A DNA stretch of 64,000 nucleotides from Gymnorhina tibicen (GCA_013399875.1 VXAZ01003466.1:671420-735419); one strand, 5' to 3'. Numbered from the stretch's first letter, positions 1 to 12,012 are shown. The notes: a model not told the origin generated them from the letters alone. Numbers and translations are program-made.

Positions 1-1867
1 TGCCATGGAGAAAAAAAAAAAACAAAACAGAAAGAAAAAGCCTACAAATGATCTCTCCATCACTTCAAGCCCTCAATTTTAGATTTACACAAAAAGCAAC
101 AAGGCTAGGAAAGATCTTTCCATCTTCTGCATCTGATTTTCTGCTTTTATTTTGAGATCTTCTATGTATTATTGAAGATAGAAAATTAATGCACTAATGT
201 CAGAAACAGTGATGTGTTAATGTGTTAATTATTAAGGACTCTAAAAGCCTGAATTCATTTGCTGAATGAGTGTAAATTATCTAATAAACCCTTTGATCAT
301 GACTTTCTGAGCTTCCCCTCCATTGGTTTAGTCTTCTCATTTATAGCCATGTCTAAACTATAGACTATTTGAGCATCCATACGGAATAAATCAGGCTCCC
401 CAGAAAGCCCTTCATTAACCTGCTTTGCAAGGACCTGCTAATCCACAGGTGAGGGGATAATAAGGCACCTTCTTCCCCACAGAGCAGCCTTACTAGAGGA
501 GTTTTCTGCTTTACAGAGTTCATGATTTTTATAAGCCCTGTAAATTATTTTGATTAAGGGGTTTTAGGGATCAGATTAAGGTTTTCATGTGCATTCTATG
601 CAGTTTATATGCAGTTATGTGGTCTTGTGGTTTGGTTTTGGGTTTTGTTGGGATTTTTTTGAGCTACAGGGTGGCATGTTGGGCAGAGCCAGCCCGTCTG
701 AGCACTGGAAGAGCAATTTTCCACCCTGGGGGTCCCAGCACTCCCTGCCATCAGTGCTGCTCAGCCATCTCCCAGCCACCCGCCACCCCTAGGAAGACAT
801 TTCCCCTTTGGCTACCACCAGCTCACACTCCTCTCCGTTCAGACAGCAGAATATCCTGCCCTCACCGAGCCTGGCCAGCACACCTGCGTGGCATGAGGCA
901 CCCACAGAGGTTTAGCTCAGTTTGGGATTTTTTATTTTTGCCTCTTCATACAGAACCTTTCAAAACAAGCCAGCCAGGGGTAAAACTTGCCCCAGCTCTG
1001 CAGAACACTCAGCACCCCCTGCCTCTGGGAGCATCTACCACATACCCTGTGTAAAAAAAGTAAATTTTAAGTTATAGGTATAGAAGCTGAGACTAAACTG
1101 ACATGAACCAGAATTGTCAGGTGTCGCTTTTTTGGTTTTTTTCATTTTTACATTTACAGGCAAGGGTAAATAACCAGTGAAACAGTGTAATTTCCCTGGC
1201 CAAAGAGTGTGAAGTCTGGCTTATCAGGGGGTCCTATATCTGCTGGGGACCTCTCTCCTCTCAACATCACCACAGATGACCCCCAGAAGGAGAGCCATGA
1301 GACACCGGGAACAGCAGGAATCTCATGAACTCTCCCCTAAGTTTCACCCAGGGAAGGACATGTGTCCTGCAGGTGATGGTGGAGCTCTGCAGTTCATAGA
1401 ATGAACCCTTCAGGCCAGTAATGGGAAATGAGCCAGAGGGAACCAGCAGGCACTCCCCTGTGAAACACGCGCAGTCCATGACTCCAGTGTGACGCCAGTG
1501 CTGTGGAAGATACAGTGATGTCTCACGTAACAAGCGCTCAGTAAAAACAAATACTCAAAGTACTTCTGAGAAATTATTTGTTATTGTTTTTAAACAAATG
1601 TAATTAATGTTTTATACACACGTATCTTAAAGTACTGTGTTGCACCTGGCTCCTCCACAATCCACAGCCTCTCTTAAGAACAAGACATACTGGCCTCAAC
1701 CTGAAAACAGCTCCACATGTTGTTATTTGTTGTGCTGACCTGAGGAGCCCTGAACAGGAGAATGTGACAGTGCAGCTCTGACAGAGCTGCTCCACTCCAT
1801 TCAGAGGGGTGAGATTGTTCCACAAGTCTGCACCATGAAGGGTTTGTCACATTGGGATGGTGTGTGG
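1..1867. other. Non-coding stretch, no gene recognised
   Basis: The first 600 bases are AT-rich single-copy-looking DNA with an A-rich run near position 9. Positions about 680-1060 form a GC-richer patch where a 155-codon frame stays open (587-1054, plus). Its translation is rich in Pro, Ser and His, has no recognisable domain, and overlaps another open frame, which is what chance opening in GC-rich DNA looks like. Nothing in this stretch could be assigned to a gene, RNA or repeat family. Confidence 0.6.
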
Positions 1868-2396
1868 GATCACAGAATCATGGAGTGGTTTGGGTTGGAA
1901 GGGACCTTAAAGCCCATCCAGTCCCACCCTCCTGCCCTGGGCAGACACACCTTCCACTATCCCAGGTTGCTCCAAGCCCCATCCAACCTGGCCTTGGACA
2001 CTTCCAAGGGTGGGGCAGCCACAGCTCCTCTGGGAAACCTCAGTGCCTCCACACCCTTACAAGGAAGAATTTCTTCCTAACAGCCTATTAGCCCTGCCCT
2101 CTGGCAGTGTGATCATAACAGTCCTTGCTAAAAAGTCTTTATTAAGGGTCCCCTTTAAATATTGGAAGGCCACAATCAGGTCTCCCCGGACCCTCCTGTC
2201 TGCCAGACTGGACAATCCCAGCTGTCTCAGCCTCTCCTCACAGCAGAGGTTCTCCAGAGCACTTTGCTGGGCTCTCTCCAGTCTGTCCATGTTTCTCCTG
2301 CACTGGGGAGCCCAGCTCTGGACACAGTTCTGCAGATGTGGCCTCACCAGTGCTGTGTAGAGGGGCAGGTTTGCCTCCTGTCACCTGCTCTATCTG
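1868..2396 (-). mobile_element. CR1 LINE fragment, 3' part, minus strand
   Basis: The left edge begins with the reverse complement of a bird CR1 3' end (CACAGAATCATGGAGTGG, then a 'TTGGAAGGGACCTTAAAGCCCATCCAG'-type segment). Moving right it runs backwards through the 3' UTR into the C-terminal part of ORF2, around 2057-2347. CR1 is the dominant avian non-LTR retrotransposon and its copies are usually 5'-truncated, as here. The element is decayed: the tail octamers are degraded and the frame is intact only over the last part of ORF2. The right boundary is approximate, because similarity to CR1 fades after about 2365-2400. No target-site duplication is expected for CR1. Confidence 0.92.
2057..2347 (-). 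pseudogene. CR1 ORF2 C-terminal relic
   Basis: The minus-strand frame reads HLQNCVQSWAPQ, then MDRLERAQQSALENL, EERLRQLGLSSL and RGDLIVAFQYLKG. These blocks appear in this order at the C-terminal end of CR1 ORF2, downstream of the reverse-transcriptase core (the 'YCVQFWAP ... LERVQRRATK ... [23 protein letters not shown]' region). Only about 90 codons remain. The endonuclease and the catalytic RT motifs are absent, so this is a dead fragment rather than a host gene. The methionine at its start is incidental. Confidence 0.85.
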
Positions 2397-4240
2397 AGCA
2401 TTGACCTTAACAGGAACATCTGAAAAAAGGTTTTAAAAAATCAACAAAAACAACCAACAAACAACAAAATTTCAAAGCAATAATCATTTTTGGGGTTGTT
2501 TTTCTTTGTCACACTTATTGTGGCAAACCAAGATCTTGGATGAAAGATCTTCAGATTTTTCAGCTCCTGGTTCAAGCAATTTTCAGTCCAACAAGAGCCC
2601 AGGGGTGCATCTCTGAAGCAGGTCTCTGAGGACAAAACTTGCTTTTGGAAACTAATTTGCCTGGCAGAGTTTGTGCACCGTCTTCCACTGCTCCTCTGTG
2701 GTGTGCAAATTTCAAACATTTCTGAGAGCACTCACTTCTGTTCAGCATCCCCAGAAAAGTGCTCTGCTTCATTTGGTTTCTGTAGCAAAGATCCAAATTG
2801 TCCACTGGCAGTTTAGAAAGCAGCAAGTTAATGCTGGGCTCCCTTCAGTTTGGGGAGAAAATAATCACAGAGCTTTGACAACTGAACGACAGACAATTGC
2901 ATGTTGTCTCTGTGTCTTCTTTGAAGGAATAGATAAAAAAACACCAGCAAGATTGTCACATGCAGTTAATCATTCCTAGGAAACACCATCAAAGTTTTTG
3001 AGGATGGATGATTTTGGGCTGGTGTGATGGAGCTGCTATGGAAACAGCTGGCACTCCACACCACAGGTACCAAACCACGGGGCAGCTGTTCCAGGGACAT
3101 CATACATGGAAAAGCATCAGGATTCAGTAGTTATGGCACATCTGTGTAAGCAATGAAGCTGCAAGCATGCAATTAACCTGAAAATGAAGCAATTTAAAGA
3201 TCTTCCCTTGCTATACAGAGAGGTGCCTTGTGTGGACGACTGTGCACTCCAATAGATACAGCCACAGCCTGCACACGGAGCCACAGTGGCACCAGGGCCA
3301 AGTTCTCTGGTGGGACATTACTGCCACTCCCATCCTTTCCTCTTTTAAAGGTTTCCCCATTACCTTTCCGCACAGACATTTTTTACAAGGAATGCAGAAC
3401 TGGGAGGGTTTTTTCCCCTTGTTCCTATTTGTAAGACAAATAAAAATTTGAATTAATTAAAAAAAAATCACAAACATATCTACAGCCTTGGCAAATAAAG
3501 TCTCGATGAGAGCCAAATGCCTTGAAACGACACGTGCCTCAGGACAGGCTGAGGGAAAATGCAAACAACAGAGTTTACTTAGCTGGCAGAGACAATACAT
3601 TCTGGAAAATGTTCATAAAATACATAAATGTTTATAAAAGAGAGTGGAAAAAAGAGAGGAAGCAACATTTGATTTCTACAGAACACAGTATGTCAGAGAT
3701 CTTCTGGTGCCCATGCCAGAGACCAGACGGCCGAAGTCAACAGGCCTTTACAGACCCACCTGCCAGTGGCGTGGGTTGGGGTAGCCTCTCCCAACCACAC
3801 CACAGACCCCAGAGCAGGTGGTGTGGTCATCTGGCGTGACATGCAGAGCATGACATCCTGGGACAGTTCCACTGGGCTCAGATGATGAGGTGAAAATCAG
3901 CATTTCTCGTCAGGGAGGACCATGGGGGGACAGCCATCCCAGAGACATGGGGACACCTAGGCTGACATCCCACCTGTGACGCCGAGCTCCCACAGCAAGA
4001 ACCCAGTGCTGCCTGTGGCTCTGCGGTCAGGTGCACTACATGATCCATCCCTGACCTTTGGACAGACAGCCCCACAATACAGTCAGTGCCTGAACAGCAT
4101 CTCAGGAAGGCAAAAAGTGCAGGAAATACACAGACAGACCCTTCAATAGGGCCAAGAATGCCAGCAGACTTCGAAAATTGCCAGGTGACATCAGCTAGCA
4201 TTAAGATAAAGTTAAAAAATTATTGGTGGTGTTTCACACA
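2397..4240. other. Non-coding stretch, no gene recognised
   Basis: An A-rich simple segment made of CAAA/CAACAA-like units lies at about 2425-2470, just beyond the CR1 edge. The rest is mixed-composition DNA with short overlapping open frames on both strands (for example near 3522-3839 plus and 3878-4201 minus). None has a recognisable domain or a paired splice context. No RNA gene or interspersed repeat was identified. Confidence 0.55.
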
Positions 4241-4259
4241 ATAATAAATAAATAAATAA
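4241..4259. repeat. (AATA)n microsatellite
   Basis: About five units of AATA in tandem, reading ATAATAAATAAATAAATAA. A short simple repeat of ordinary type. Confidence 0.85.
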
Positions 4260-5864
4260 CAGCCCTAAAATAAACCATTTGTGTGAATGCACAAAATGAA
4301 ACCTGTAAGCAGGAATTCCACAAAAGGGCACCAACCTGGGACTCGAGATAAACAGAAAAAGTAGAAAATTACTGTAGACTTTTATCAGTCTTTCATTCTA
4401 ATTCACAGCTTTTTCAAGCTTCCCCGTTGTGATTACTTTTAGCCTGTAAGCTCCCGCTATCCATGAGATGCAAAGATTATTGACTTTGCTAAATGGACTT
4501 GGATGGCAAATCCCTTCTCTCCTCTGCTGAAACAGCGTCTTGGACAGTGTTAGTGTGAAGGATCCACATCATCATGTCGGTGTCCTTGACGGCTTTTTCT
4601 TAGATCTTTAAAACCTCTCTGGATGAGTTTACACTTGGAATTGAATAGCTCTTTACTGCTCAGGCTGTTAGTGCATTAGAAATGCCAGCCTTTGCAATAG
4701 ACATCACAAGGAATTTAGTTATAGAAAGCAACACAATTTTATTACCTGACAAAAGCAAGCTTAAAACATTTAAGTTAAGAGACACAGCTGATTTTCACCT
4801 AAAGAGACCAGGAGAAATACACTGTCAGTTGTTTCCCAAAGCTAACTTATCACAAAGCTGATGCAGCAAAACTGAGCTTGTGAGTTCCTGGGGGAAAATA
4901 ATTTTATTTATTTTCTTCCTTTTAACAAAATATAAGAGCACATGGGGAAGTGCAAAGAGCCAGACAGGCAACAGACACAACTGTGAAGAAGTAAAAGGTG
5001 ATTGGAAGAGGTCAGGAAGAAATCAGACTAGCTATATTTGTCATTTCATTGATTTTCTGGTCAAGCATCCAGGATCCCAAGCTCTCTGTCCATGCCATCA
5101 TTCATTACTGCATGAACGAGGTCACAGAGGTTTTGCTGCAATTCCTTGCACTGCATGCACTGCTCACTTGTCCAGTTATCATTGCATTGCCAGTTATATC
5201 ATCTTGTCATCACCTGCGACATGGACATGCCATTGAGCCTGGTGGAGAGGCAAAGTTCTCATCAGACTTAAGTTAAAATTAATCACAAGCAAGCTTTAAA
5301 GCAAAGACAACTTCCTTTCTTACTCAGAGTTCAGGTCCTTGTGCCCAGATGAAAGGTGCTGTATCCTATTCCACAAAAGCCCCAGTGAACCCCACACTGG
5401 CAGCATCTGGTCAAAGCCGGGTCCAGTCTTCGTGTCACAGTCAATGTTCTCTTGTACTGCACCTTCCGCTCTTTGCACCACATGTGGTCCCTGGTGATGG
5501 ACACCCCTCGCCCGTGGCAGCGACTCTGCTGCACCCTCTGGTTTCAGTGCTCACTCTTCCTTCCCAGCTTCGGCCCTTCTTGCACACACGTTTGGGTCAC
5601 CACTGGAAAATGTGTGCAACATTCAGCGAGCGTCTCACTGTTGGTCAATGAATTGGCTTTTTTCTGCCTTTTTCTGAATTTCTGTTTTCTTTGAGAGCAC
5701 CTTATGACACATCCATACAGACCTGCATAGACATTGGCTTCTTAAAGATTTTCACTACCCTTAACCAGATCCTAATCTGAGAATATAAAACTGAGATATG
5801 CATAATTTCTAATTTTTCAGGAAGGGACATCCTTATATTGCTGGTCTATTTTTCCAAACACATA
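4260..5864. other. Non-coding stretch, no gene recognised
   Basis: AT-rich DNA with several open frames of about 60-120 codons on both strands (for example 4880-5236 plus and 5349-5651 plus). They overlap one another and show no domain, signal peptide or family motif I can recognise. No repeat family was identified. Confidence 0.55.
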
Positions 5865-6130
5865 AGCGCCTTCTCATACCAAATTTGCATTAAAAGCAGG
5901 GGAATAGCTGAGAAAAGTCAGCGAAAACAAATTTAATTGCTGCAGCCATTAAGTGCTGATAAACAGAGCCGGGTGTGAAAGAGGAGTCTCAGGTTCTGGG
6001 TTATCGGCATTAGGATCATGCTGAGAATCTTGAGTGGGAGGCAAACGACAAAGAGCAGCATTCATCAGTGCAGATCCTGACTCCAACATGATGATAAAAA
6101 AGAACATCAATCATCAGCTGCGAGGTAGAA
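5865..6130. promoter_or_regulatory. Candidate conserved noncoding element / enhancer
   Basis: This block retains about six CpG dinucleotides in otherwise AT-rich DNA. It carries an octamer-type ATTTGCAT at 5882-5889, a TTTAATTG homeodomain-like site near 5931, and a TTAAGTG NK2-class-like site at 5949-5955. It also has several ATCA/TGAT motifs near 6095-6115. No frame is open across it and it matches no repeat I know. Such composition is typical of deeply conserved bird noncoding elements, but conservation itself cannot be seen from one sequence. Confidence 0.25.
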
Positions 6131-7065
6131 ACAACAAAAATGTGAAGGGAAGCCTACACCTACTGTTAGATACTTGAGAAAACTTTAACAAGTCTGAGAT
6201 ATCTCTGAAAATAATGTGCACAGGTGTGTCTTGAATGATGGAGAGCTTTTAATGGAATAAATGGAGATAAACTGATAATATAATTACTAGCATTAATTCA
6301 GCAATCAGAACTGTTGTCAAACATTGATGCCCTGTTTTTTTCAGAAGTTTAACAAAGAGGTTGCCAGTTTTTGCAGGGAGGTGAAACAAGATTTATAAAA
6401 TTTAGTCCAAGCATTCCTTCTGTCTTCTCTGGTGTCTGATCAAAATGAATGATGAGTACTGTGTGCTGCACACCCCGCTGACCAAGCCTCACATGCTAAA
6501 GAAAACACTTCCCTAAAGCCCACAGCACAACTGTTTGCCAAAATTAATAAATCTGACCTGTCTGTTGAGGATCTGCCTACCTCAAGTGTATGTTCAAAAC
6601 TTTTGTGTGTTTCTTCCTTTCACTCCACTTACCACAAGACTTAATCTGTGAGTCCGTGGCCAACAGGTTTGGTAGATCTTAATTTGAGATTAATAATGAT
6701 AGGAAGAGGTGTAGGAGAGGGAAAAAAACTCCAGATTTATTTACCCAAAAGTTTTACAAATACTGGATGAAGCAGAATCTGGATCCTGATGACCACGAGG
6801 TCCAAAACCCAAAGTGCTTGTTTTCCACTGTGTCACCCCCTTGCTGGCAGGGAGGGGTGAGGAGAAAAACAGCCCCTGAGGCTGTGGGCACCACAGAGCC
6901 TGAGCGCTCTGCTTGTCCTGTTGCACCACTACTGTGAAGAACAAGTGATTTGGGGGAAATGTCAGTTTTAGCTCTGTTGTAATAAAGAAATGTCAACCCC
7001 CAGGGCAGTGCAGGGGCAGCAGTCACTGGAGGAACTGTGACTAGCACAGTGTGACAGAGATGGCA
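6131..7065. other. Non-coding stretch, no gene recognised
   Basis: AT-rich DNA with short minus-strand open frames around 6741-7351 that overlap in two frames. The predicted Phe/Leu-rich peptides there come from the A-rich plus strand read in reverse (poly-A becomes poly-Phe), so I do not treat them as membrane proteins. No repeat family was recognised before 7066. Confidence 0.5.
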
Positions 7066-7143
7066 AGAAAATAGGAATAGGAATAATAGATAATAGGAAA
7101 TAGGAAAGAAAATAGGAATAGGAAAAATAGATAATAGGAAATG
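7066..7143. repeat. 41-bp tandem duplication built of AATAGG/GATAATAGG units
   Basis: Two near-identical copies start at 7066 and 7107, each opening with AGAAAATAGGAATAGGAA and ending in GATAATAGGAAAT. They differ at a single internal position over about 35 bases. The smaller AATAGG unit is itself repeated, so this is a compound minisatellite-like array. A/G-rich simple DNA continues to about 7255. Confidence 0.85.
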
Positions 7144-7487
7144 GTACCATCAAAGTATTTTGAATAAGGAAGGGCTGTTTCCATAGCAACCAAAAAACCA
7201 AAACAAACAAACAAAACCCAAAACAAAATAAAAGAGAGAGAGAGGAAAAAATAGTCAAGAAAAATTCCAACACTCTCTTCCATGTCAAGCCAATTTTCCC
7301 CAAATCTAGACCAGAAAAAAACTGGTTAGTACCAGGGAATGGAGAACACACATAGCGAGTGTTCTCCCCTTTATAAAAGTTTTTGGAGATGCACGTCTCA
7401 TGAAATGGAAATAGGATATTTGCCAGACTTGGTCAAGGAAAAATGCACCTTAGTTATTAACGATACACCAATTTGCATAGTGATAGC
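7144..7487. other. A-rich and GA-rich simple sequence, then unique DNA
   Basis: Positions about 7190-7255 hold CAAA-type units, then AAATAAAAGAGAGAGAGAGG-like sequence. The remaining bases up to the CR1 at 7488 show no gene or repeat I can name. Confidence 0.6.
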
Positions 7488-7755
7488 ATTCTGTTCAATA
7501 TCTTTATCAATGATCTGGGCGAGGGGATCAAGTGCTCCCTCAGTCAGTTGCAGATGACACCAGGTTGGGTAGAAGTGTTGATCTACCAGAGGGCAGGAAG
7601 GCTCTTCAAAGGGATTTGGACAGTGACCAATGGACCAAGACCAACAGTATAAGAATCAATAAGGCAAAGTGCTGGGTCCTGCGCTTTGGTCACAACAACC
7701 CCATGGAACGCTTGGGGAAGAGCAGCTGGAAAGCTGTCTGGTGGAGAGGACGCAG
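7488..7755 (+). mobile_element. CR1 LINE fragment, reverse-transcriptase region, plus strand
   Basis: The segment starts at TTCAATATCTTTATCAATGA and runs through the CR1 block encoding 'NIFINDL ... ADDTRLG ... DLPEGRKALQRDLD ... INKAKCWVLRFGHNNPMERLGKS'. It then diverges after GGAGAGGACGCAG. This is the middle of CR1 ORF2, truncated at both ends, which is less usual than simple 5' truncation. It implies later deletion or decay of the 3' half. Confidence 0.9.
7532..7755 (+). pseudogene. CR1 ORF2 reverse-transcriptase relic (ADD motif)
   Basis: In this frame VADDTRLG corresponds to the CR1 family RT motif F-A-D-D-T-K-L-G, which carries the two catalytic aspartates. It is followed by GRKALQRDLD and KCWVLRFGHNNPM, both typical of CR1. 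The aromatic residue before ADD is replaced by Val. One T appears to be missing just upstream compared with the usual CR1 sequence, putting the preceding NIFINDL block in another frame. The fragment is non-functional. Confidence 0.8.
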
Positions 7756-9888
7756 CGATCTTTGGCAGTCATCCGTTGATGTGCATTAAACAGAGCAGTT
7801 TTTCTTCCAAAGCAATATACTTCAGTGATCTAAAGGACTCAGACCACTCTCCTTTATCCAGGTCTAACCTCTGTGCATGGGGTGAAATCAGTCTTACGTG
7901 CTGGCCCCACATGAGATCATCTCTCACTCTCCATGTGGAATTACGCAGCCCTCAGTGGGCATCTCCTGCCAGCTGTTCTGTGATCGTCATAACTTTCTCT
8001 ATTTTGGGGGGAAGCGATTGCCCAAAGCACACTGAGCTGCCATATAGCAGCTGTTCAGGTTCACTTTCCAGGTTGGGCGGGAATGCATTTGGGATTCTCC
8101 CTTCTAACCAAATGACTTATTCCACCAGCTGAGCATATGGCACAGACACTCTCTTCTATTAAATCAGTACTAAAGCTCTCTAATCAGATCAATACTAAAT
8201 CAAATTTTGCTCATTATTCATATTTTTATGTTGCTAAAAATGTCAGTTGCTAGTGCACATCCCTCAGCTGTTTCCAGGGCAGGATGCAGACCTGAGCAGA
8301 CTCTCCCTCAGAGTTTGAGTGAAGAGTTATGAGCTGAGCTCCCTCATGTGCTTCTTCCCCCTTTATACCCACATCTCACATGCATAGACTCTTCATGTCT
8401 GTGTCACACTCTGTAGCAGGATCCTGTTCTCATCTCTGCCTGTAGTGCTAGTCTAGGTACAAGTCCAGGTGTGAGTCCAGGGGCCCACCAGCTCTGCTCG
8501 GATGATCGACCCATCCCCCTGCGCCATGGCTGGTCTGGGCACGGTGCTGCCTTCTGGGTCAGCAGCGCTTCCTATCCTTTCTTATTTTGTGATGTAACTA
8601 TCGTTGTTGCAGCCATGACCTTGTTCCAATGTGTTATTCTTTCCAGGCAAGACATTAAGGGAACAGGAAGGACTCTGGGCAGTGAAGGAAATGTTGCATT
8701 GTGCAGCGCAAATATGGAGGTGGAACCTGCCCACTCCACTTTCCCACTCTTGCTCTAATTAGCAAAAATGTTCCCACCTCCAGCATTATTCTGGCATTCA
8801 GGATCTCTCCAGGCAATTTATAAGGGGGTCAACTTCCAGCAGCAGTGCTTGCTGCCACTCCCTCGCTGCTCCATCCAGGAGCAGCAATCTGCGGCAGCTG
8901 GTGGCCCTGGAAATGCACCACCCACGTGCCAACATCTCTGGAGACCTGATGTCATGGTAAATACCCTGGTATCACAGTCTTATCACATTTATCAGTGTCA
9001 GGAGAAGGTCTTTGCACAGCCAGACTTCCTCTTCTGGTTCCTGCCCCTCCCCAGCCCCTTCCCAGCAAGTGAGGAGGATTTTCCTGATGTTGGTACCATA
9101 CCAACACCAGGCAGCTCTCTTGGCCATTCCCATGAAGGAGAAAACCAAGAAGAACTCTCTCCTACAATCCATTTTTTCTAGTTAACAGTGTAGGAAAATG
9201 CTGTCAAAACAGTGCTTATGGGTGAGCCCCTGGGAGAGGACAAGGTGGGCTGCAGGTGCCTCACTGTGCTCCGAGCCCACCCCTGCACATGTGGCAGGAG
9301 TCAGCCCTGCCATGGGCCAGGGCAGATCCAGCCATCACACACCAGGACAAGTGTCAGGAGTAGAGGACGGGGCTCAGACCAGATTCAAAGGCATCGTGTG
9401 TCCCACCCACAGGTGCCAGCCCTCTGGCAGCCTCTGTGGGGTCTTGGTGCTGAATGGGGTGGTGCTTTCCCATAACAAGTTTCCACAGTTCTCCCTCATC
9501 AATCTGCACAAACAAAGCCTCTTCCTGAACATTTTAATGTCAGCCCTATTTAAGACTCGTACCATTCATGATTCAAAGAACCATTTATTAGGAGGCACTG
9601 AAGATTTTACCCAGATATCATTGTCTGACATTCAATGTGACTTTGGTCTCATAACACACTCTTGTCTCTAATGGCTGGGTATTCAGTGTGCCACAATCAC
9701 TATCTCAGTACAGGGCCATTAGCAATGCTAGTCTGTTGACTGGAGACACAGTTCTCTAATGAGAACCTGGATGACCTGCAGAATCTTCAGTGCTGCCAGT
9801 ATTTACCCTTTGCTGCCCCACTTGGTCCATGAGCCACCAGGGAGTTGGGGTAGGACAGGATATTTCAGCAAGAGGGTATTCATCTGCT
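7756..9888. other. Non-coding stretch, no gene recognised
   Basis: About 8150-8260 is AT-rich with repeated AAATCA/AATCAGAT motifs. About 8450-9180 is GC-richer and has several overlapping open frames (8471-8758, 8768-9181, and 9198-9671 beyond it). Their translations are low-information, rich in Ser, Pro and Cys, and show no domain. No interspersed repeat was recognised. Confidence 0.5.
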
Positions 9889-9908
9889 CTTGCACTTGCA
9901 CTTGCACT
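9889..9908. repeat. (CTTGCA)3 hexamer repeat
   Basis: Three tandem copies of CTTGCA lie within CTCTTGCACTTGCACTTGCA. A short simple repeat with no visible larger array. Confidence 0.75.
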
Positions 9909-11189
9909 CCCCTGCCTGGATAGAAATGGTGGAGGAATGGGGGAAGAGGGTTTGGTTTAAAATTAGGACAAATATTAACAATGTATTTACCCTGGATGGA
10001 CAGCAGCCCAGTGACTTTCTTGCTCGGTAAAACCATCAAACCTCGTAAGAGGGTACACCGTCAGGAGCTTCTGGCCAGACATTGAGCCAAGCACAGTTCT
10101 GCTCATGGGGGCTTTGGCATCGTGCACAGACAGACCCAGCAGCCTGAGAGAGGGCAGGACTGTGGGTTGGTCAGGTCCTTCTGTCTAGGAAGGGAACCAG
10201 GGCCTCTCTTCAGCCACCTGCCCTCCCCTGGCTGGCTGTCCAGCAGTGTCAGCAGTGCTGAAGGCTGCAGCAGTGCACACTCTCCTCTGACTGACCTGAT
10301 CCAGTTGCACACAGCAGGGACAGTGGCATAGAGCTCCCATGGCTGTTGGAACAGAGACCTGTGTCTCTGGTGCTGCTGACACCTGCCTTTGTGCTTTGGC
10401 TCATTTTCCTCTCACGTGCTTTTTAAATTGCACCCTGGAAAGGATGAAAAAGCCCCTGCATATGCCAGTTAGGTCTCTGATATGAACTATATGACTTGGA
10501 AATAAATTAGAAGGTTCACTTGATTTTTTCATATTTATGTCCATCAGAAGTGCAAAAGTGAGAATAGACACACTTGTTACAGACTAATGAAAACTGGGAT
10601 TGATCCCCTGTGAATCACTCATGTTCCTTAAAGTTCACTTCTTCTTTCTGCTGGACAATTCTTTACAGCAATAAATGTGACTCTCTGACCTTTCTGACTG
10701 TAGACAAGAGAATGGATTGGACAAAAGGAAATAGTGATCAACAAGAAATGTGTATAGTGCTGAGCTGGGCTCTCATGGTGCCTTGAACTACAATGACAGT
10801 TCAGAAAAGACAACGACCTTGAAACGGCTTTGCAAAGCACAGAGTAAGGCAAAAGAGCTCTCCCTCTCTTTGGGCTGAACACGCATTGAGAGTTGTGCCT
10901 GTCTCCAAGGAATTTGCTACATTTCACTCTTGCTCTTGTTGCTCTGAGGGGTGGTGTGGGCATCATGAGGGCAGTTGCGGTGTCCATGTAAGAGTCCTCC
11001 ATCAGCTGCAGCCCTCAGTGCCTTTTCCCAGGATCTCCTGAGTCAACAGATTCTGTCCATTCCAAGGCTTTGCTCCAGCTCTGCAGTTTGCTGGTGTGGT
11101 GATACTGATGATACAGGTCCTGAGGAACTGGTTCTGTGCCCTTGGTTCCCAGGAGCTCTGAACCGCCTCAGTTAGGACCATAAATGAGG
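9909..11189. other. Non-coding stretch, no gene recognised
   Basis: Mixed composition with short overlapping open frames on both strands at 10103-10382 and 10628-11002. None is recognisable. No RNA gene or repeat family seen. Confidence 0.5.
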
Positions 11190-11540
11190 CCTTTCAAATG
11201 GTCCCCAACAGCCAGGCACTGTTTCCGAGGGATAACTGTTATTTGCTCCCAGAATTACATCGAGTAGAGCCGCTGAAGAATGTTTTGTGCGCTGTCATGC
11301 TCTATTAACCAGAATAGAGAGCAGAAAAAAATTACAACTGTGCAAATATTAACTATTGTCTGTCAGCATGGACTAAGAGCACCCAAACTTCATTGCCTGA
11401 AAGGCTATGCTTGCCTAATAACACAGTAATAGTTTTCATGCAAGGCCTCAGTTTAATCCTTCTGCATTCCTGGGCTGTTTAGGCTGCTTTGCTTCAAATG
11501 TCACGTTTAATCAGTGTGCCACCTTCTGTTGAAAGCATGC
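11190..11540. promoter_or_regulatory. Candidate conserved noncoding element
   Basis: Four CpGs fall within about 80 bases (CCGAGG, ATCGAG, GCCGCT, GTGCGC, 11225-11292) next to AT-rich motif-dense sequence with TATTAAC, AAATATTAAC and AGTAATAG. No frame is open across it and no repeat is recognised. CpG retention in an AT-rich context is a weak hint of constraint; the assignment is inference. Confidence 0.2.
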
Positions 11541-12012
11541 TTTTTAAATAAAACTTTGATAGACATTTGTCTTACATAGAACTTGTCCTTCCATGCAAAG
11601 ATCAAAAGCAGAACACTGAAGGGAGGATTTGTCTAGAATCAAAGAAATGCTCCTTCTCTCACTGTCTGCTAAGTGCCTTATCCTCAGAGTTCATTTCACT
11701 TTCATTACACATCACCTACTGCCGACGCCGCCACCACCAAATTAGAGAATCAGTAATTTCCCTCTGTAGCCACTCACTAAAGCAAGGTGCAAAGGAGCAG
11801 AGCATGCCTGGCTGCCCGAGGTGTGTGTGTGCCCTTGCACAACTCTCTGGTGATGTGCACTTCTCCATCAGCCAGGCACCAATGAACGTGTCCAGGAATT
11901 TACATACTTTGATTAGTAATAATTAATTCCAAAGTCCAAACTTCTTTTATCAAGGACCCTCTTTTTCAAGAGTTAGTACTCTGGGTTACATCTTGGCAGG
12001 GCTGTGCCCCTT
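11541..12012. other. Non-coding stretch, no gene recognised
   Basis: A 119-codon frame (11567-11926, plus) is open but has no recognisable domain. Nothing else could be identified. Confidence 0.5.

Noticed and set aside
587..1054. 155-codon plus-strand frame with a hydrophobic start resembling a signal peptide
   Set aside because: The hydrophobic start derives from a T/G-rich low-complexity run. The rest is Pro/Ser/His-rich with no domain and lies in a GC-rich patch with a second open frame.
6968..7351. Minus-strand frame predicting Phe/Leu/Tyr-rich, membrane-like peptides
   Set aside because: The hydrophobicity comes from A-rich and AATAGG repeat DNA read in antisense.
9198..9671. 157-codon plus-strand frame
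   Set aside because: Overlaps another open plus-strand frame (9212-9475) and a minus-strand one, with no recognisable domain.
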